Of a stretch of 64,000 bases of DNA, positions 37,094 to 46,245 are shown piece by piece (within the stretch, counting starts at the first letter, position 1; each line of letters starts with the position of its first letter). The notes under the pieces were generated by a model. The model was not told the DNA's origin. It worked only from the letters and a program-made list of their open reading frames with translations, and searched no databases. Source of the DNA: an uncultured Bacteroidota bacterium (lineage in GTDB: Bacteria > Bacteroidota > Bacteroidia > Flavobacteriales > Flavobacteriaceae); contig CABYAF010000001.1 in the NCBI GenBank assembly GCA_902516925.1, positions 124,001 to 188,000 of the forward strand. The letters are read 5' to 3'. The translations under genes and the position numbers were made by a program.

Positions 37094-37990
37094 GTGAACT
37101 TAAATCTAAGAAAATGGGGAACTTTGATTATTCTCTCTATTATATGGGGAAGTTCATATATACTAATTAAAAAAGGATTAACAGGCCTTACACCAGTTCA
37201 GCTGGGATCACTTAGAGTAATTATAACAACTTTACTAATAGCTCCCATTGGATATAATAAAATTAAATATATACCAAAAAATAAAATGAAATGGGTTGCC
37301 ATCTCAGCATTTGTAGGCTCATTCTCTCCTGCATATTTGTTTGCATTTGCTGAAACCGAAATTTCCAGTTCAGTTACTGCAGTAATGGTTTCACTTACCC
37401 CTCTATTTACATTATTAATTAGTGTAATAATTTTTGGAGAGGAGTTGCTAAAAAAACAAGTAGTGGGAGTAATTATAGGGTTTCTTGGAATTATAGTATT
37501 AATAAATAATGAACTTCTATCTTCATCCTTTAATATACTATATGTAATGTTTATTGTACTAGCAGCTTTTTGCTATGCAGTTAATGCAAATCTCTTAAAA
37601 TATAAACTTCCAAATATTCCAGCACTTGGTATAGTATTTATGAGTTTTTTATTCATGTTTATTCCTGCTTTTATTGTACTATTCTTCTCAGATTTTCCAT
37701 TTTCTGATTTTACATCTAATCCATTAATAATAGAGTCTATAGTTTACATAGTAATACTTGCTCTATTTGGAACAGCAGTTGCAAAGGTGATGTATATAAA
37801 ATTGCTTGCTATATCTACACCTGTTTTTTCTGTTTCTACAACTTACTTAATGCCAGTTGTTGCAATTTTTTGGGGATTATTAGATGGAGAGGAATTTAAA
37901 TTAACTCAGTTTATTGGGACAAGTATAATTTTGATAGGAGTTTATTTAGTCACAAAAAAAAAGGCACCTATTAAAGGTGCCTCTAATTAG
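37094..37990 (+). CDS. EamA/DMT-family transporter
   Basis: A 298-residue ten-helix transporter of the drug/metabolite superfamily with two EamA repeats. Landmarks are ILSIIWGSSYILIKKGLTGL, TPVQLGSLRVIITTLLIAP, the first-repeat end VVGVIIGFLGIIVLINN and the second-repeat STTYLMPVVAIFWGLLDGE. Members export amino acids or other small metabolites; the substrate is not readable. It starts at GTG 7 bp after gldE. Its last codons form one arm of the minus-strand terminator at 37954-37982. Confidence 0.9.
   Translation: MNLNLRKWGTLIILSIIWGSSYILIKKGLTGLTPVQLGSLRVIITTLLIAPIGYNKIKYIPKNKMKWVAISAFVGSFSPAYLFAFAETEISSSVTAVMVSLTPLFTLLISVIIFGEELLKKQVVGVIIGFLGIIVLINNELLSSSFNILYVMFIVLAAFCYAVNANLLKYKLPNIPALGIVFMSFLFMFIPAFIVLFFSDFPFSDFTSNPLIIESIVYIVILALFGTAVAKVMYIKLLAISTPVFSVSTTYLMPVVAIFWGLLDGEEFKLTQFIGTSIILIGVYLVTKKKAPIKGASN
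37954..37982 (-). terminator. Terminator of the M16 peptidase operon, embedded in the DMT coding end
   Basis: Stem 37962-37969 with 37975-37982 (AGGCACCT/AGGTGCCT), five-base loop. On the minus strand it is followed by a nine-T tract from the A-run 37954-37962. It lies 21 bp after the M16 stop. The same bases encode the Lys-rich C-terminus of the convergent transporter. Confidence 0.85.
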
Positions 37991-38003
37991 TGTTTATTCA
38001 GTC

Positions 38004-40127
38004 TTAATTAAAATCAGAATCTGAAGTTTTTACATCAAGCTTAATCTTACTAAATTTTATAGTAATTCCACCAGGGATTGGAAGAGCAGGAGTCACTTGA
38101 TTTATCTCACTTGGTATTAGGACTCCATCAACTTCTTCATACTCATTTACAGTTGTTTCAACAACAATCTGATTTCCTTCTACCTCTGTAGTCTCTATCT
38201 CTTTTAGTTTAAGACCTGACTCAATCGAATAGTATTCAGTTTTATTATCAGTTATTTTAATTTCATAAACTTTTTCATCGTTAACAACTGAAGTTCCAAT
38301 AAGCTCAATCGTTGAAAAATCATAATTTAATTCTGAGAATAAGGCTGAATCAATGATTGCATTTTCAAGCTCTGAATCTGTTAAAGGTATTCTTTGACCG
38401 TTAACCTCATTGTATCCTTGATACTTATTGAAAACACTTTTTTGGACCATCATACCCCCTGCAGTAACTGTTGCCAGAGATTGATTCTGATTATTTTTCA
38501 GAGAATAGAATTCTAAAACAAAACTTTGCCCTTGCATATTTAAATTAGCATTTCCTGAAATCTCAATAGATTCAACTTTTCTTAGTCTATCTCTACCACC
38601 AATAGAATTTATGTAATTACTTACAATCCCTTCTGCACTTACATCTGTTGATACAGAATAATCTGGCCTTTGAATTTCACTACCAAACTTATCAAAGTAT
38701 CTAATTGTAACTTCTTTTCCATTATATTCAAGACCTTCTAAAGCATCTAAAATTTCACTTCCTTTTCCTGTAACAAATACTCTTGTTTTATTTGTAAGAA
38801 AATATTTCTCTGCAGCATTCCTAACATCTTCTTTTGTTACAGAATTGATTTTTTCAAGAAAACTATTGTAATAATCTTCAGGTAAATCCTGAGTAATTAT
38901 ATTTCTTGCAAAACCAGCAATTGTTGAAGGATCTTCAAGCGACATAACAAAATTTCCTGTGTACTTTGCCTTGGCTGAGGACAACTCATCATCAGATACT
39001 AATGTGTTTCTCATTTTATCTACCTCTCTAAGTAGTTCAACAGCAGCACTATCGGCAACATCATTTCTAACTTGTGCTTGAGCAATAAAATATCCTTTTG
39101 TTTTATAACTCTCGGATATTCCTGAGTAAGATCCATATGTCCACCCTTTATCTTCTCTCAGATTATTAAATAATCTTCCAGCACCACCTCCACCAAGGAT
39201 TCTATTAGCAACTAATGCTGAGAAGTAATCTGACTCTTTTTTATTAAAATCAATTGTATTAATTACTGATACAACTGATTGAACACCATTAGGCATATCA
39301 ACGAAAATTATTTCAGTATCTTCTGGGTTGGCAGGTTCAGGGAAAGATTTTGATAGAATTTCTTTTGATTCCCAACCACCGAACAATTTAGTTACCTTTT
39401 CTTTAATTTCTTCAAAATTTACATCTCCTAATATTACCAAATATGCATTATTAGGGCTTGCATAATTATTGTAAAAATCAATTGCATCATTTAATTCAGA
39501 TTTATCCAGAGTCTCTTGTGAAACAAACTCACCATTTGGGTGACTCGCCCCATATGTAATTAGATCTTGAACTCTGTTTGCAGCAGTGGCAACATCTTTG
39601 TCTGCAGTTTTTAAACTCTCCTTAATTAAATTTTTCTGACTATTAAATTCCTCTTGTGTTAAAAGTGGGTTTAAAACACCATCTGCCATTAATTCTAATA
39701 CTCTAGGGAAATATCTTGAAAGTGAGCTAGCGAATGCTCCAGATCCAGACACACTCATTGAGGCACCCATAAAATCAACTTCTTCCAGAAATTTTTCTTT
39801 TGAAATTGTCTGGGTTCCATTTCCAATCATTTCTCCTAAAATAGAACTAACTCCAGCAACTTCACCTTCAAAAATCAGTGGATTATCAAATGAAAGTGAA
39901 GCTGAAGCTCTCGGTAATTTTGAGTTTTCTACCACCATTATTGTAAGGCCGTTGTCTAATTTAAAAGTATTAGGTTTACCAAAAAATATCTCTGGTGCAG
40001 GCCCAGATTCGGGCATTACGGATCTGTCTAATTGAGAGTTTACAGGATTATAAAAAATTAATCCAGTTAATATTAATGCCTTACTTAAAACACTAGGTTT
40101 AATCAAACTTTTTAAAATATTTCTCAT
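38004..40127 (-). CDS. M16 peptidase-like protein lacking HxxEH, with C-terminal extension
   Basis: A 707-residue exported protein (signal about residues 1-32, ending NPVNSQ) with two M16 domains. At the expected catalytic position the sequence reads SSILGEMIGNG, so the zinc HxxEH motif is absent. The partner-type Arg/Tyr segment is present (GGGGAGRLFNNLREDKGWT). The last 200 residues form an extra beta-rich domain. It is therefore probably the non-catalytic half of a two-subunit M16B protease, paired with the adjacent catalytic gene, with which it shares an overlapping TAATG. Confidence 0.9.
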   Translation of the reverse strand: MRNILKSLIKPSVLSKALILTGLIFYNPVNSQLDRSVMPESGPAPEIFFGKPNTFKLDNGLTIMVVENSKLPRASASLSFDNPLIFEGEVAGVSSILGEMIGNGTQTISKEKFLEEVDFMGASMSVSGSGAFASSLSRYFPRVLELMADGVLNPLLTQEEFNSQKNLIKESLKTADKDVATAANRVQDLITYGASHPNGEFVSQETLDKSELNDAIDFYNNYASPNNAYLVILGDVNFEEIKEKVTKLFGGWESKEILSKSFPEPANPEDTEIIFVDMPNGVQSVVSVINTIDFNKKESDYFSALVANRILGGGGAGRLFNNLREDKGWTYGSYSGISESYKTKGYFIAQAQVRNDVADSAAVELLREVDKMRNTLVSDDELSSAKAKYTGNFVMSLEDPSTIAGFARNIITQDLPEDYYNSFLEKINSVTKEDVRNAAEKYFLTNKTRVFVTGKGSEILDALEGLEYNGKEVTIRYFDKFGSEIQRPDYSVSTDVSAEGIVSNYINSIGGRDRLRKVESIEISGNANLNMQGQSFVLEFYSLKNNQNQSLATVTAGGMMVQKSVFNKYQGYNEVNGQRIPLTDSELENAIIDSALFSELNYDFSTIELIGTSVVNDEKVYEIKITDNKTEYYSIESGLKLKEIETTEVEGNQIVVETTVNEYEEVDGVLIPSEINQVTPALPIPGGITIKFSKIKLDVKTSDSDFN

Positions 40128-41461
40128 TACTCTATTATTGTTTTATTGTTTTCATCACCTGGCAAGTAATCTACCACTACTCTTTGATTTGGCATTAAAT
40201 ATTTTCTTGCAACTTCTCTTATCTCTTCTTTAGTTACACTTTGATAAATTTCAATTTCAGTATTTATTAGATTTGCATCTCCATAAAATGTGTGGTAATC
40301 TGAGAGTGAATTTGCAATTCCCTCAATTGAAGCATTTCTACTAACAAATTGAGATTCGAGAATATTCTGTAGTTTCTCATAATCTCTATCTGATATTAAA
40401 TCTTTTTGAACTTTACTAATCTCCTCATCTATTTCAGATAATAAATCATCAAGTGTAAAGTCACCAAGAGGCACTGCTAACATTAGATATGTACCATAGT
40501 CTTCTTGTGCAAGATTAATAGTTTGAACTCCTAGTGCCATTTTCTTTTCATCTATCATTTTTTTATAAAGTACAGAGCTTTTACCATCACTTAAATAAGT
40601 GGATAGTAAATTAAGAACTCTGGATTCTCTTGTAGTCATTTTAGGTGTGATATAACCAATTAATAGTGCAGGGACTTGAACATTAGGGTCATACCAAGTT
40701 GCCTCAATTGTCTCAGTTATTAGATCTTCTGTTGGAAATTCTTTTTTAATTAGTTCAGAGCTAGGAATATCATTAAAATACTTTTTAATCAACATTTTTG
40801 TTTCCTCAACATCTATATCACCTGCAACAATTAATGTAGCATTATTTGGTTTATGGTATAATTGATTAAATTTCTTAAAATCATCAATATTTGCTGCTTC
40901 AAGATCTTTATCTAATCCAATTGTTAATCTTCCATATGGGTGTTTTCTAAAAAGATTACTTCTTACGGCATATAGAAGAGCTCCATATGGAGCATTTCTT
41001 AGTCTGAAGTTTTTTTCCTCTTTTACAACACCTTCCTGTAATGTAATTCTATCCTCTTGTCTTATTACTGGATGTAACATTCTTTCTGATTCCATCCACA
41101 GACTTAATTCTAATTTATTTGAGGGGAAAACTTCATAGTAATAAGTTTGGTCATCTGACGTATACGCATTATTTGATCCACCGTTGGCTTCAACAATTTT
41201 AAACCATTGGCCTCCTTCAATATTTTTTGTTCCTTCAAAAAGCAGGTGCTCAAAAAAGTGAGCAAACCCAGTTCTTCCCTCTTCTTCATCTTTAGAACCC
41301 ACATGATATGAAACAGCAGTAGTAATTACTGGTGCTGTATTATCTTGGTGAAGAATAACGTGAAGTCTGTTATCTAGGTCATATTCAACAAATTCAATCT
41401 GTTGTGAATTCAGTACTAAAAATGAAAGAGCAGTTAATATGCTTGTGAAAATATTTCTCAT
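40127..41461 (-). CDS. M16 zinc peptidase, catalytic subunit
   Basis: A 444-residue exported M16 protease with the inverted zinc motif HFFEH at residues 68-72 (TGFAHFFEHLLFEGT) and the downstream glutamate in QEGVVKEEKNFR. The signal peptide is FTSILTALSFLVLNSQ. It is translated just before the non-catalytic partner (1-bp overlap) and probably forms a periplasmic heterodimer that degrades peptides. A TAnnTTTG box lies 31 bp upstream. Confidence 0.94.
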   Translation of the reverse strand: MRNIFTSILTALSFLVLNSQQIEFVEYDLDNRLHVILHQDNTAPVITTAVSYHVGSKDEEEGRTGFAHFFEHLLFEGTKNIEGGQWFKIVEANGGSNNAYTSDDQTYYYEVFPSNKLELSLWMESERMLHPVIRQEDRITLQEGVVKEEKNFRLRNAPYGALLYAVRSNLFRKHPYGRLTIGLDKDLEAANIDDFKKFNQLYHKPNNATLIVAGDIDVEETKMLIKKYFNDIPSSELIKKEFPTEDLITETIEATWYDPNVQVPALLIGYITPKMTTRESRVLNLLSTYLSDGKSSVLYKKMIDEKKMALGVQTINLAQEDYGTYLMLAVPLGDFTLDDLLSEIDEEISKVQKDLISDRDYEKLQNILESQFVSRNASIEGIANSLSDYHTFYGDANLINTEIEIYQSVTKEEIREVARKYLMPNQRVVVDYLPGDENNKTIIE

Positions 41462-41491
41462 TTTAATAAATTAATTTATGTTTTAGGTTCC

Positions 41492-41499
41492 CAAAGGTA
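41492..41499 (-). promoter_or_regulatory. -7 box for the M16 peptidase operon
   Basis: TACCTTTG on the minus strand, 30 bp before the start at 41461. It sits 12 bp from the oppositely directed box for the thioesterase gene, so the two promoters are divergent and close. Confidence 0.45.
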
Positions 41500-41511
41500 A
41501 TGAATCTTTAC

Positions 41512-41519
41512 TAACTTTG
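41512..41519 (+). promoter_or_regulatory. -7 box for the acyl-CoA thioesterase gene
   Basis: TAACTTTG, 51 bp before the chosen ATG at 41571. It overlaps a possible TTG start at 41517, which argues for the later ATG. Confidence 0.45.
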
Positions 41520-41570
41520 TTCTACAAAGCCTCTATTTTTAGGGGGGTTTACAAAGTTTTGACAAATTTT

Positions 41571-42431
41571 ATGGATATAAACGAATTAATTTCAATAGTT
41601 ACACTCAAAAAAATTGGAGACAATAAATTTGAGGGTCAAAATTATAAAACAGTCTGGGGTAGAATCTTTGGAGGTCAAGTATTAAGTCAATCACTACACG
41701 CAGCATATCAGACTGTACCTGAAGATAGAATTGCCCATTCTATGCATGGGTACTTTATTTTACCTGGAGACTTAAAAGAAACAGTTACTTACGAGGTTGA
41801 TAATATTAGAAATGGTGGAAGCTTCACAACAAGAAGAGTTGTAGCATTCCAGAAAGGAAGAGCAATTTTTAATATGGCTGCCTCTTTTCAAAAGGATGAA
41901 GAAGGGTATGACCACCAAATTCAAAAACCTAATGTCTTAAGTCCGAGTTTATTACTTACAGATTTTGAGCAAGCAGAAAAGTTTAAGGATGAGCTTGCGG
42001 AAAGGTATCAAATATTTTTAGCTGCTCATCCTAAGGTATTTGATTTTAAACCAGTTGGAACAAATATTTTTTTAAGAAAAGAAAATGCACTTCCAATTAA
42101 TCATTGTTGGTTTAGGTTAAAGTACAAAATAGATATGCCCCTTCAATTTCATCATCAACTATTAGCATTTGTTAGTGACTATCAGCTTCTTGCCACTGCA
42201 TCTCTTCCTCACAGAAAACAAATTGCAAAGACTCGGGCGTACTATGCTAGTCTTGATCATGCTCTCTGGTTTCATCGTGATTTTTCTATCAATGATTGGC
42301 TGCTTTATGATATGGAGAGTCCTAGTGCTTCAAATTCTAGAGGATTTGCAAGAGGGAGTATTTTTAAAGAAGATGGGACTATGATTGCCTCAGTTGCTCA
42401 AGAGGGATTAATGAGAAAATTAAAGAAATAA
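41571..42431 (+). CDS. Acyl-CoA thioesterase II (TesB family)
   Basis: A 286-residue double hot-dog thioesterase that hydrolyses acyl-CoA to free acid and CoA. Family landmarks: RIFGGQVLSQSLHAAYQTVP, HSMHGYFILPGD, TTRRVVAFQKGRAIFNMAAS, and in the C-terminal domain LDHALWFHRDFSINDWLLYD with SRGFARGSIFKEDG and SVAQEGLMR. I begin at ATG 41571 (MDINELISIVTLKKI) instead of the upstream TTG, because the promoter box covers the latter and the family starts here. The nuclease gene follows after 2 bp. Confidence 0.94.
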   Translation: MDINELISIVTLKKIGDNKFEGQNYKTVWGRIFGGQVLSQSLHAAYQTVPEDRIAHSMHGYFILPGDLKETVTYEVDNIRNGGSFTTRRVVAFQKGRAIFNMAASFQKDEEGYDHQIQKPNVLSPSLLLTDFEQAEKFKDELAERYQIFLAAHPKVFDFKPVGTNIFLRKENALPINHCWFRLKYKIDMPLQFHHQLLAFVSDYQLLATASLPHRKQIAKTRAYYASLDHALWFHRDFSINDWLLYDMESPSASNSRGFARGSIFKEDGTMIASVAQEGLMRKLKK

Positions 42432-42433
42432 TA

Positions 42434-43102
42434 ATGCATAAGTATTTCTTCTTTTTTTTGATGATTATTGGCTCATGTCAGAAAGAAGAAAATAAATCAA
42501 ATGATAGGGCCTCTATGGATGAATCACAATTTAATCAACTAGAAATATCTCAACAGTTAGATAGGGATAAAATAGATTCAATTTTAGTTACAACAAATAT
42601 TTTTGAGATTTCATACAATGAGGTTTTTGAACAACCAAACTGGGTTAAATACACTGTTAGAGATATTGTTAAAAATGCAGATAGAGATGGAATGAACTTC
42701 TACACTGTTGATTCTATTTATACATCAGATGATAATGATTATTACTCAAATAGATGGGATAGAGGTCACATGGCTCCAGCAGGTTCATTTAATGATACAT
42801 ATGAGAATTTATACTCAACCTTTACATACCTAAATGTTGCACTACAGTATGACGATCTTAATCGAGGTGCATGGGTGGACCTTGAAGAGCAAATAAGAGA
42901 GTGGGCCGATGAGTATGGTGACATTGATATTGAAATATATTTAGAGTTTAATTCCAATCATATAACTCTTGAAACCGGCGCACATGTGCCAACAGCTTTC
43001 TATAAGTATGTCTTTTTTCCTGATACTTCAAAAAAATGCTTTTACTTCCCTAATGTTTCTCCAGAGAAAGTGTGGACTGAATATGAGATAGAATGTGATT
43101 GA
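42434..43102 (+). CDS. Lipoprotein DNA/RNA non-specific endonuclease (NUC1-type)
   Basis: A 222-residue lipoprotein (MIIGSC, C15) with the beta-beta-alpha-metal nuclease motif DRGH at residues 109-112 (NRWDRGHMAPAGSF), where the histidine is the general base. The later asparagine region (YLNVALQYDDLNRGAWVDLE) supplies the magnesium ligand. The family degrades DNA or RNA without sequence preference. Anchored outside the cytoplasm, it would suit nucleic-acid scavenging or defence; that role is inferred. It is likely co-transcribed with the thioesterase. Confidence 0.9.
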   Translation: MHKYFFFFLMIIGSCQKEENKSNDRASMDESQFNQLEISQQLDRDKIDSILVTTNIFEISYNEVFEQPNWVKYTVRDIVKNADRDGMNFYTVDSIYTSDDNDYYSNRWDRGHMAPAGSFNDTYENLYSTFTYLNVALQYDDLNRGAWVDLEEQIREWADEYGDIDIEIYLEFNSNHITLETGAHVPTAFYKYVFFPDTSKKCFYFPNVSPEKVWTEYEIECD

Positions 43103-43151
43103 TATTATGAAACATATAAATCAAATAAATAATTATTCATAAATTGAATGT

Positions 43152-43520
43152 ATGAAAGAAAGAAAAGAGTGGAGGCCACTTCCTGACTCTATTACAATAA
43201 AGGATAGTAAAATTGAAGGCCTTGGCGTGTTTGCTACTCAAGATATTCCTACAAACACTGACCTTGGAATATCTCATGTATATGATGACAGATTCCCAGA
43301 TAATTATATAAGACTACCATTAGGAGCATTTATAAACCATCATGAAATGCCAAACTGTAAAGCAGTTGTTTCTGAATCACATGAATCAATTGGGAAAATA
43401 AAACATATAAGAATAATTGCTGAAAAAAATATTATATCAGGCGAAGAACTTACCTTAAATTACATAATCAACAAACTTGATAATCCTCTTTGGGAATTTG
43501 AGTACGAAGTTTCACAGTAA
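43152..43520 (+). CDS. SET-domain protein
   Basis: A 122-residue minimal SET domain, the fold of protein-lysine methyltransferases. The diagnostic segments are GLGVFAT at 23-29 (SAM-side strand), GAFINHHEMPNC at 58-69 (the N-H pseudo-knot) and GEELTLNY at 97-104 (catalytic tyrosine). No pre-SET or post-SET cysteine cluster is present. Bacterial SET proteins of this size exist, with unknown targets. It has its own short upstream gap (49 bp). Its stop directly abuts that of the convergent lipoprotein gene. Confidence 0.88.
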   Translation: MKERKEWRPLPDSITIKDSKIEGLGVFATQDIPTNTDLGISHVYDDRFPDNYIRLPLGAFINHHEMPNCKAVVSESHESIGKIKHIRIIAEKNIISGEELTLNYIINKLDNPLWEFEYEVSQ

Positions 43521-43961
43521 TTAATTTGTTTTTGTTCCAATTATTTCAAACATGTCAAAAGCATAACCTGTTACCTCGTCCCCTTCAACATATAGCTCAA
43601 AAAAACCTGTAACACTATACTCAGGAACAAAGATCTCTATAAAGAGAATATTATCCTCAACTTCTGTAGTCTGAAATATAAAAAAACTAGATGCTTCGAC
43701 AGAATCTCCAGTAAGCTCAGCTTTCAGGATATCATTTTCAGCAGAAACTTTCATTGTTAGAGAACCATCATCTCCTGAAGGAATACCCTTAATTTCAATG
43801 GCGTAATCTCCTAAAAATTTTTGATAAATATTATCTGATACAACTTCATCATTTGTTGCTGTCTCCACAGTGTTATTTTCAGTTACAGTCTGAGTAGTTT
43901 TAAAGATACTGCATGATGTAAACATCAGTAAAAATGTAAGAACTAAAATTTTAAATTTCAT
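43521..43961 (-). CDS. Hypothetical lipoprotein
   Basis: A 146-residue exported protein with a lipobox (FLLMFTSC, C17). After a Thr/Asn-rich linker it is beta-rich (YAIEIKGIPSGDDGSLTMKV, FFELYVEGDEVTGYAFD), reminiscent of a small lipocalin or beta-sandwich. I do not recognise a family. It lies 5 bp downstream of the DUF5916 gene, so the two are probably one operon and this protein may act at the outer membrane with it. Confidence 0.75.
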   Translation of the reverse strand: MKFKILVLTFLLMFTSCSIFKTTQTVTENNTVETATNDEVVSDNIYQKFLGDYAIEIKGIPSGDDGSLTMKVSAENDILKAELTGDSVEASSFFIFQTTEVEDNILFIEIFVPEYSVTGFFELYVEGDEVTGYAFDMFEIIGTKTN

Positions 43962-43966
43962 ATTTA

Positions 43967-46204
43967 TTATATTCCAATTAAGTACTGAAATTTAAGAAAA
44001 AATTGAGATTTATTCACCCTAAAAGGGTCTAAATCTTCTGGTTCTAAATCAAAATTATGAATTGAATTTTGAATCCCACCAATGTAAAAAACTGTTGATG
44101 GGTTTGGATTCCATTTTAACAGAGGCTGAAAAAGAAAAGTATCATTGAATTTATTATATTCGGAGACTAACCTTAAACTTAAGTCATTATTAAACTGGTA
44201 ACTAAAAGACAACCTTGATATGTATCCATCATAAATCGCTTTGTTGTTTTCTAGACTTTCTAATCTTGAATAATTAATTGATGAACTTAAGTTAATATTA
44301 TTCCCAAGCTTATAAGCAATGCTAAAAAATATAGATTTTTCTTTACCAATTCTTGGTATCTCTTCGTTAAATGCAATCTCTTTACCAACTTTTCCTTCAA
44401 AATCAAAGCTCAAATTATCAGTAGGAAATCCTCGAATTTCTATACTAGATTTTCCGTAATTTCTAAAATCAATATTTAGATACTTCCTAAATAAATTATA
44501 TTCATAAACATACCCAATTTCTGTTTTTCCAAATGTTTTAACGCTAATGTTAAAATCAAAATTTTTGGTCTTCAATTTATTATCATAGTTATAGTTAATG
44601 TCTCCTTTTAGGCTTGCATTAAATTCTTTTAGATATTTTTTGTCAAAAAAACTAGTATACCCGTGGTATAAAGTGCCATACTTTCTGTTTATTCGAGGAA
44701 CAAATCCAACGTCTGCTCTAAAACCTGGAGAAATTCCTTTGTAAAATATAGAGGTGTTCCAATGCTCTGTATTTCTAGATAGTCTGATATAACTAGCACT
44801 TCCTTTAAATTTCTCTCCATCTAGTTTAACTGTCTTATCTAAAAATGTTTCTTCACTTTCAACCCAATTCGCAATTGGTTCTTTATTGTAACTTTTAGAA
44901 AATTCAAATTGAAATCTCCATATTGTTTTAAATGTGAACAACCCATCAATTCCAATTAGATTTCCATAACCACCTTCTTTATAGAACCTGTTTGTCGTGA
45001 ATATTCCATATTTTGATCCTTTATTAATTAATCTCTGATGGCGAAATGCGTTTACATAACTAACACCTCCATTACCATTATAAGATTTATCTTCACCTCC
45101 TATCAAATATGGTGATACATCATCTACAGCATTTAAAAGAATTGTACCTGAATTTTTTCCAAGATTAACAAATTTTGATGCAAAACTAGGAGAGTTAATA
45201 GTTCTAGAGTAAAATCCTCTATCCATAAATTTCAGCAGATCCATTCCTTTATTAAAAAATGGTCTTAACTCAGGATAGTCTAATGCAAAAGAGGAGTTAA
45301 TATCTATTTGTGTTTCATCAGCTTCAACCTGAGAGAAGTCTGGGTTAATTGTTGCCTCAACTGAAGAGGATGGAGAAAAATCATAGTTGAGACCAATACC
45401 AACCTCACCTTTAACTTTTCCATATTCAATAGGATCGTTATACCCTGTTTGTCTTTGGCCTGATATGTTTGATGAAATATATGGAAGTAGCTCAGTCTTT
45501 CCACTATATACAATGTCTTTCATAATCAATTTATCTGTGACTTGACATACCCAGCAAGGATCTGATCTGTCATATGGCTGAGTTTGACTTCTGTAAAAAG
45601 TTCCATCAAGTGTAAAAACTCTTGATATATTAAAGTTCCAAATTTGATTTTTTCCGGGGGGATATGGAAGTGAATTAATTGGAACTTTAAATTCTAGAAT
45701 ATATCCATCATCTACTATTGAGCTCATAGTTTCGAAGACAGCATTATAAGCACTATCGTAAGTATCTGCCTCATTTATTGCATTTTTAACCCTAAGGTCG
45801 ACCTGACTTCCAAATGCATTTGATCCTAAAATATAATTTGACCTTGAGTCACCAAAAGGATCAAACCTCAAGAATATCATGTCTTCATTCTCATACTCTG
45901 CTTGGTCTCTTGGCTTTACTTGCCCTCTAATATTTTCTGGATTACCATAAGCTTTTACTCCAAAATAAATGTAGGTGTCAGTATATGTAATATATACTTC
46001 TGATTTAAGTTTTGTTGGAGTATTATCACCTGGCTCTTGTTCATAGTCTAAAGTTGCAATTTTTGAATTTCTTTTTTCATCCTCAGAAATAATACCATCT
46101 AATATTATATCATTATCTGTTGATTTAGTTAGATTAAATTCTTTTTGGGCAAAACAAAAGTTTGGAAAAAGAAGGATTAATATTAAGAATATTATTTCTC
46201 TCAT
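43967..46204 (-). CDS. DUF5916 outer-membrane protein with CBM9-like domain (paralogue 1)
   Basis: A 745-residue exported protein: signal peptide (LILILLFPNFCFAQ), CBM9/DOMON-like beta-sandwich (about 28-225: NDIILDGIISEDE, DTYIYFGVKAYG, FGDSRSNYILGSNAFGSQVD, FKVPINSLPYPPGKNQIWN) and a C-terminal DUF5916 region that looks like an outer-membrane barrel (INPDFSQVEADETQIDI, ELRPFFNKG, ending FLKFQYLIGI). Function is unknown. A CWVC motif lies between the domains, at the place where the two paralogues at 51.3-55.8 kb have CxxC. It leads a two-gene operon with a lipoprotein. Confidence 0.88.
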   Translation of the reverse strand: MREIIFLILILLFPNFCFAQKEFNLTKSTDNDIILDGIISEDEKRNSKIATLDYEQEPGDNTPTKLKSEVYITYTDTYIYFGVKAYGNPENIRGQVKPRDQAEYENEDMIFLRFDPFGDSRSNYILGSNAFGSQVDLRVKNAINEADTYDSAYNAVFETMSSIVDDGYILEFKVPINSLPYPPGKNQIWNFNISRVFTLDGTFYRSQTQPYDRSDPCWVCQVTDKLIMKDIVYSGKTELLPYISSNISGQRQTGYNDPIEYGKVKGEVGIGLNYDFSPSSSVEATINPDFSQVEADETQIDINSSFALDYPELRPFFNKGMDLLKFMDRGFYSRTINSPSFASKFVNLGKNSGTILLNAVDDVSPYLIGGEDKSYNGNGGVSYVNAFRHQRLINKGSKYGIFTTNRFYKEGGYGNLIGIDGLFTFKTIWRFQFEFSKSYNKEPIANWVESEETFLDKTVKLDGEKFKGSASYIRLSRNTEHWNTSIFYKGISPGFRADVGFVPRINRKYGTLYHGYTSFFDKKYLKEFNASLKGDINYNYDNKLKTKNFDFNISVKTFGKTEIGYVYEYNLFRKYLNIDFRNYGKSSIEIRGFPTDNLSFDFEGKVGKEIAFNEEIPRIGKEKSIFFSIAYKLGNNINLSSSINYSRLESLENNKAIYDGYISRLSFSYQFNNDLSLRLVSEYNKFNDTFLFQPLLKWNPNPSTVFYIGGIQNSIHNFDLEPEDLDPFRVNKSQFFLKFQYLIGI

Positions 46205-46213
46205 TTAAAGCAG

Positions 46214-46221
46214 CAAATTTA
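46214..46221 (-). promoter_or_regulatory. -7 box for the DUF5916-lipoprotein operon
   Basis: TAAATTTG on the minus strand, 9 bp before the start codon at 46204. This implies a very short leader or a nearly leaderless mRNA. Confidence 0.4.
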
Positions 46222-46245
46222 GATAAAAACGGGGATCAGTAATCT

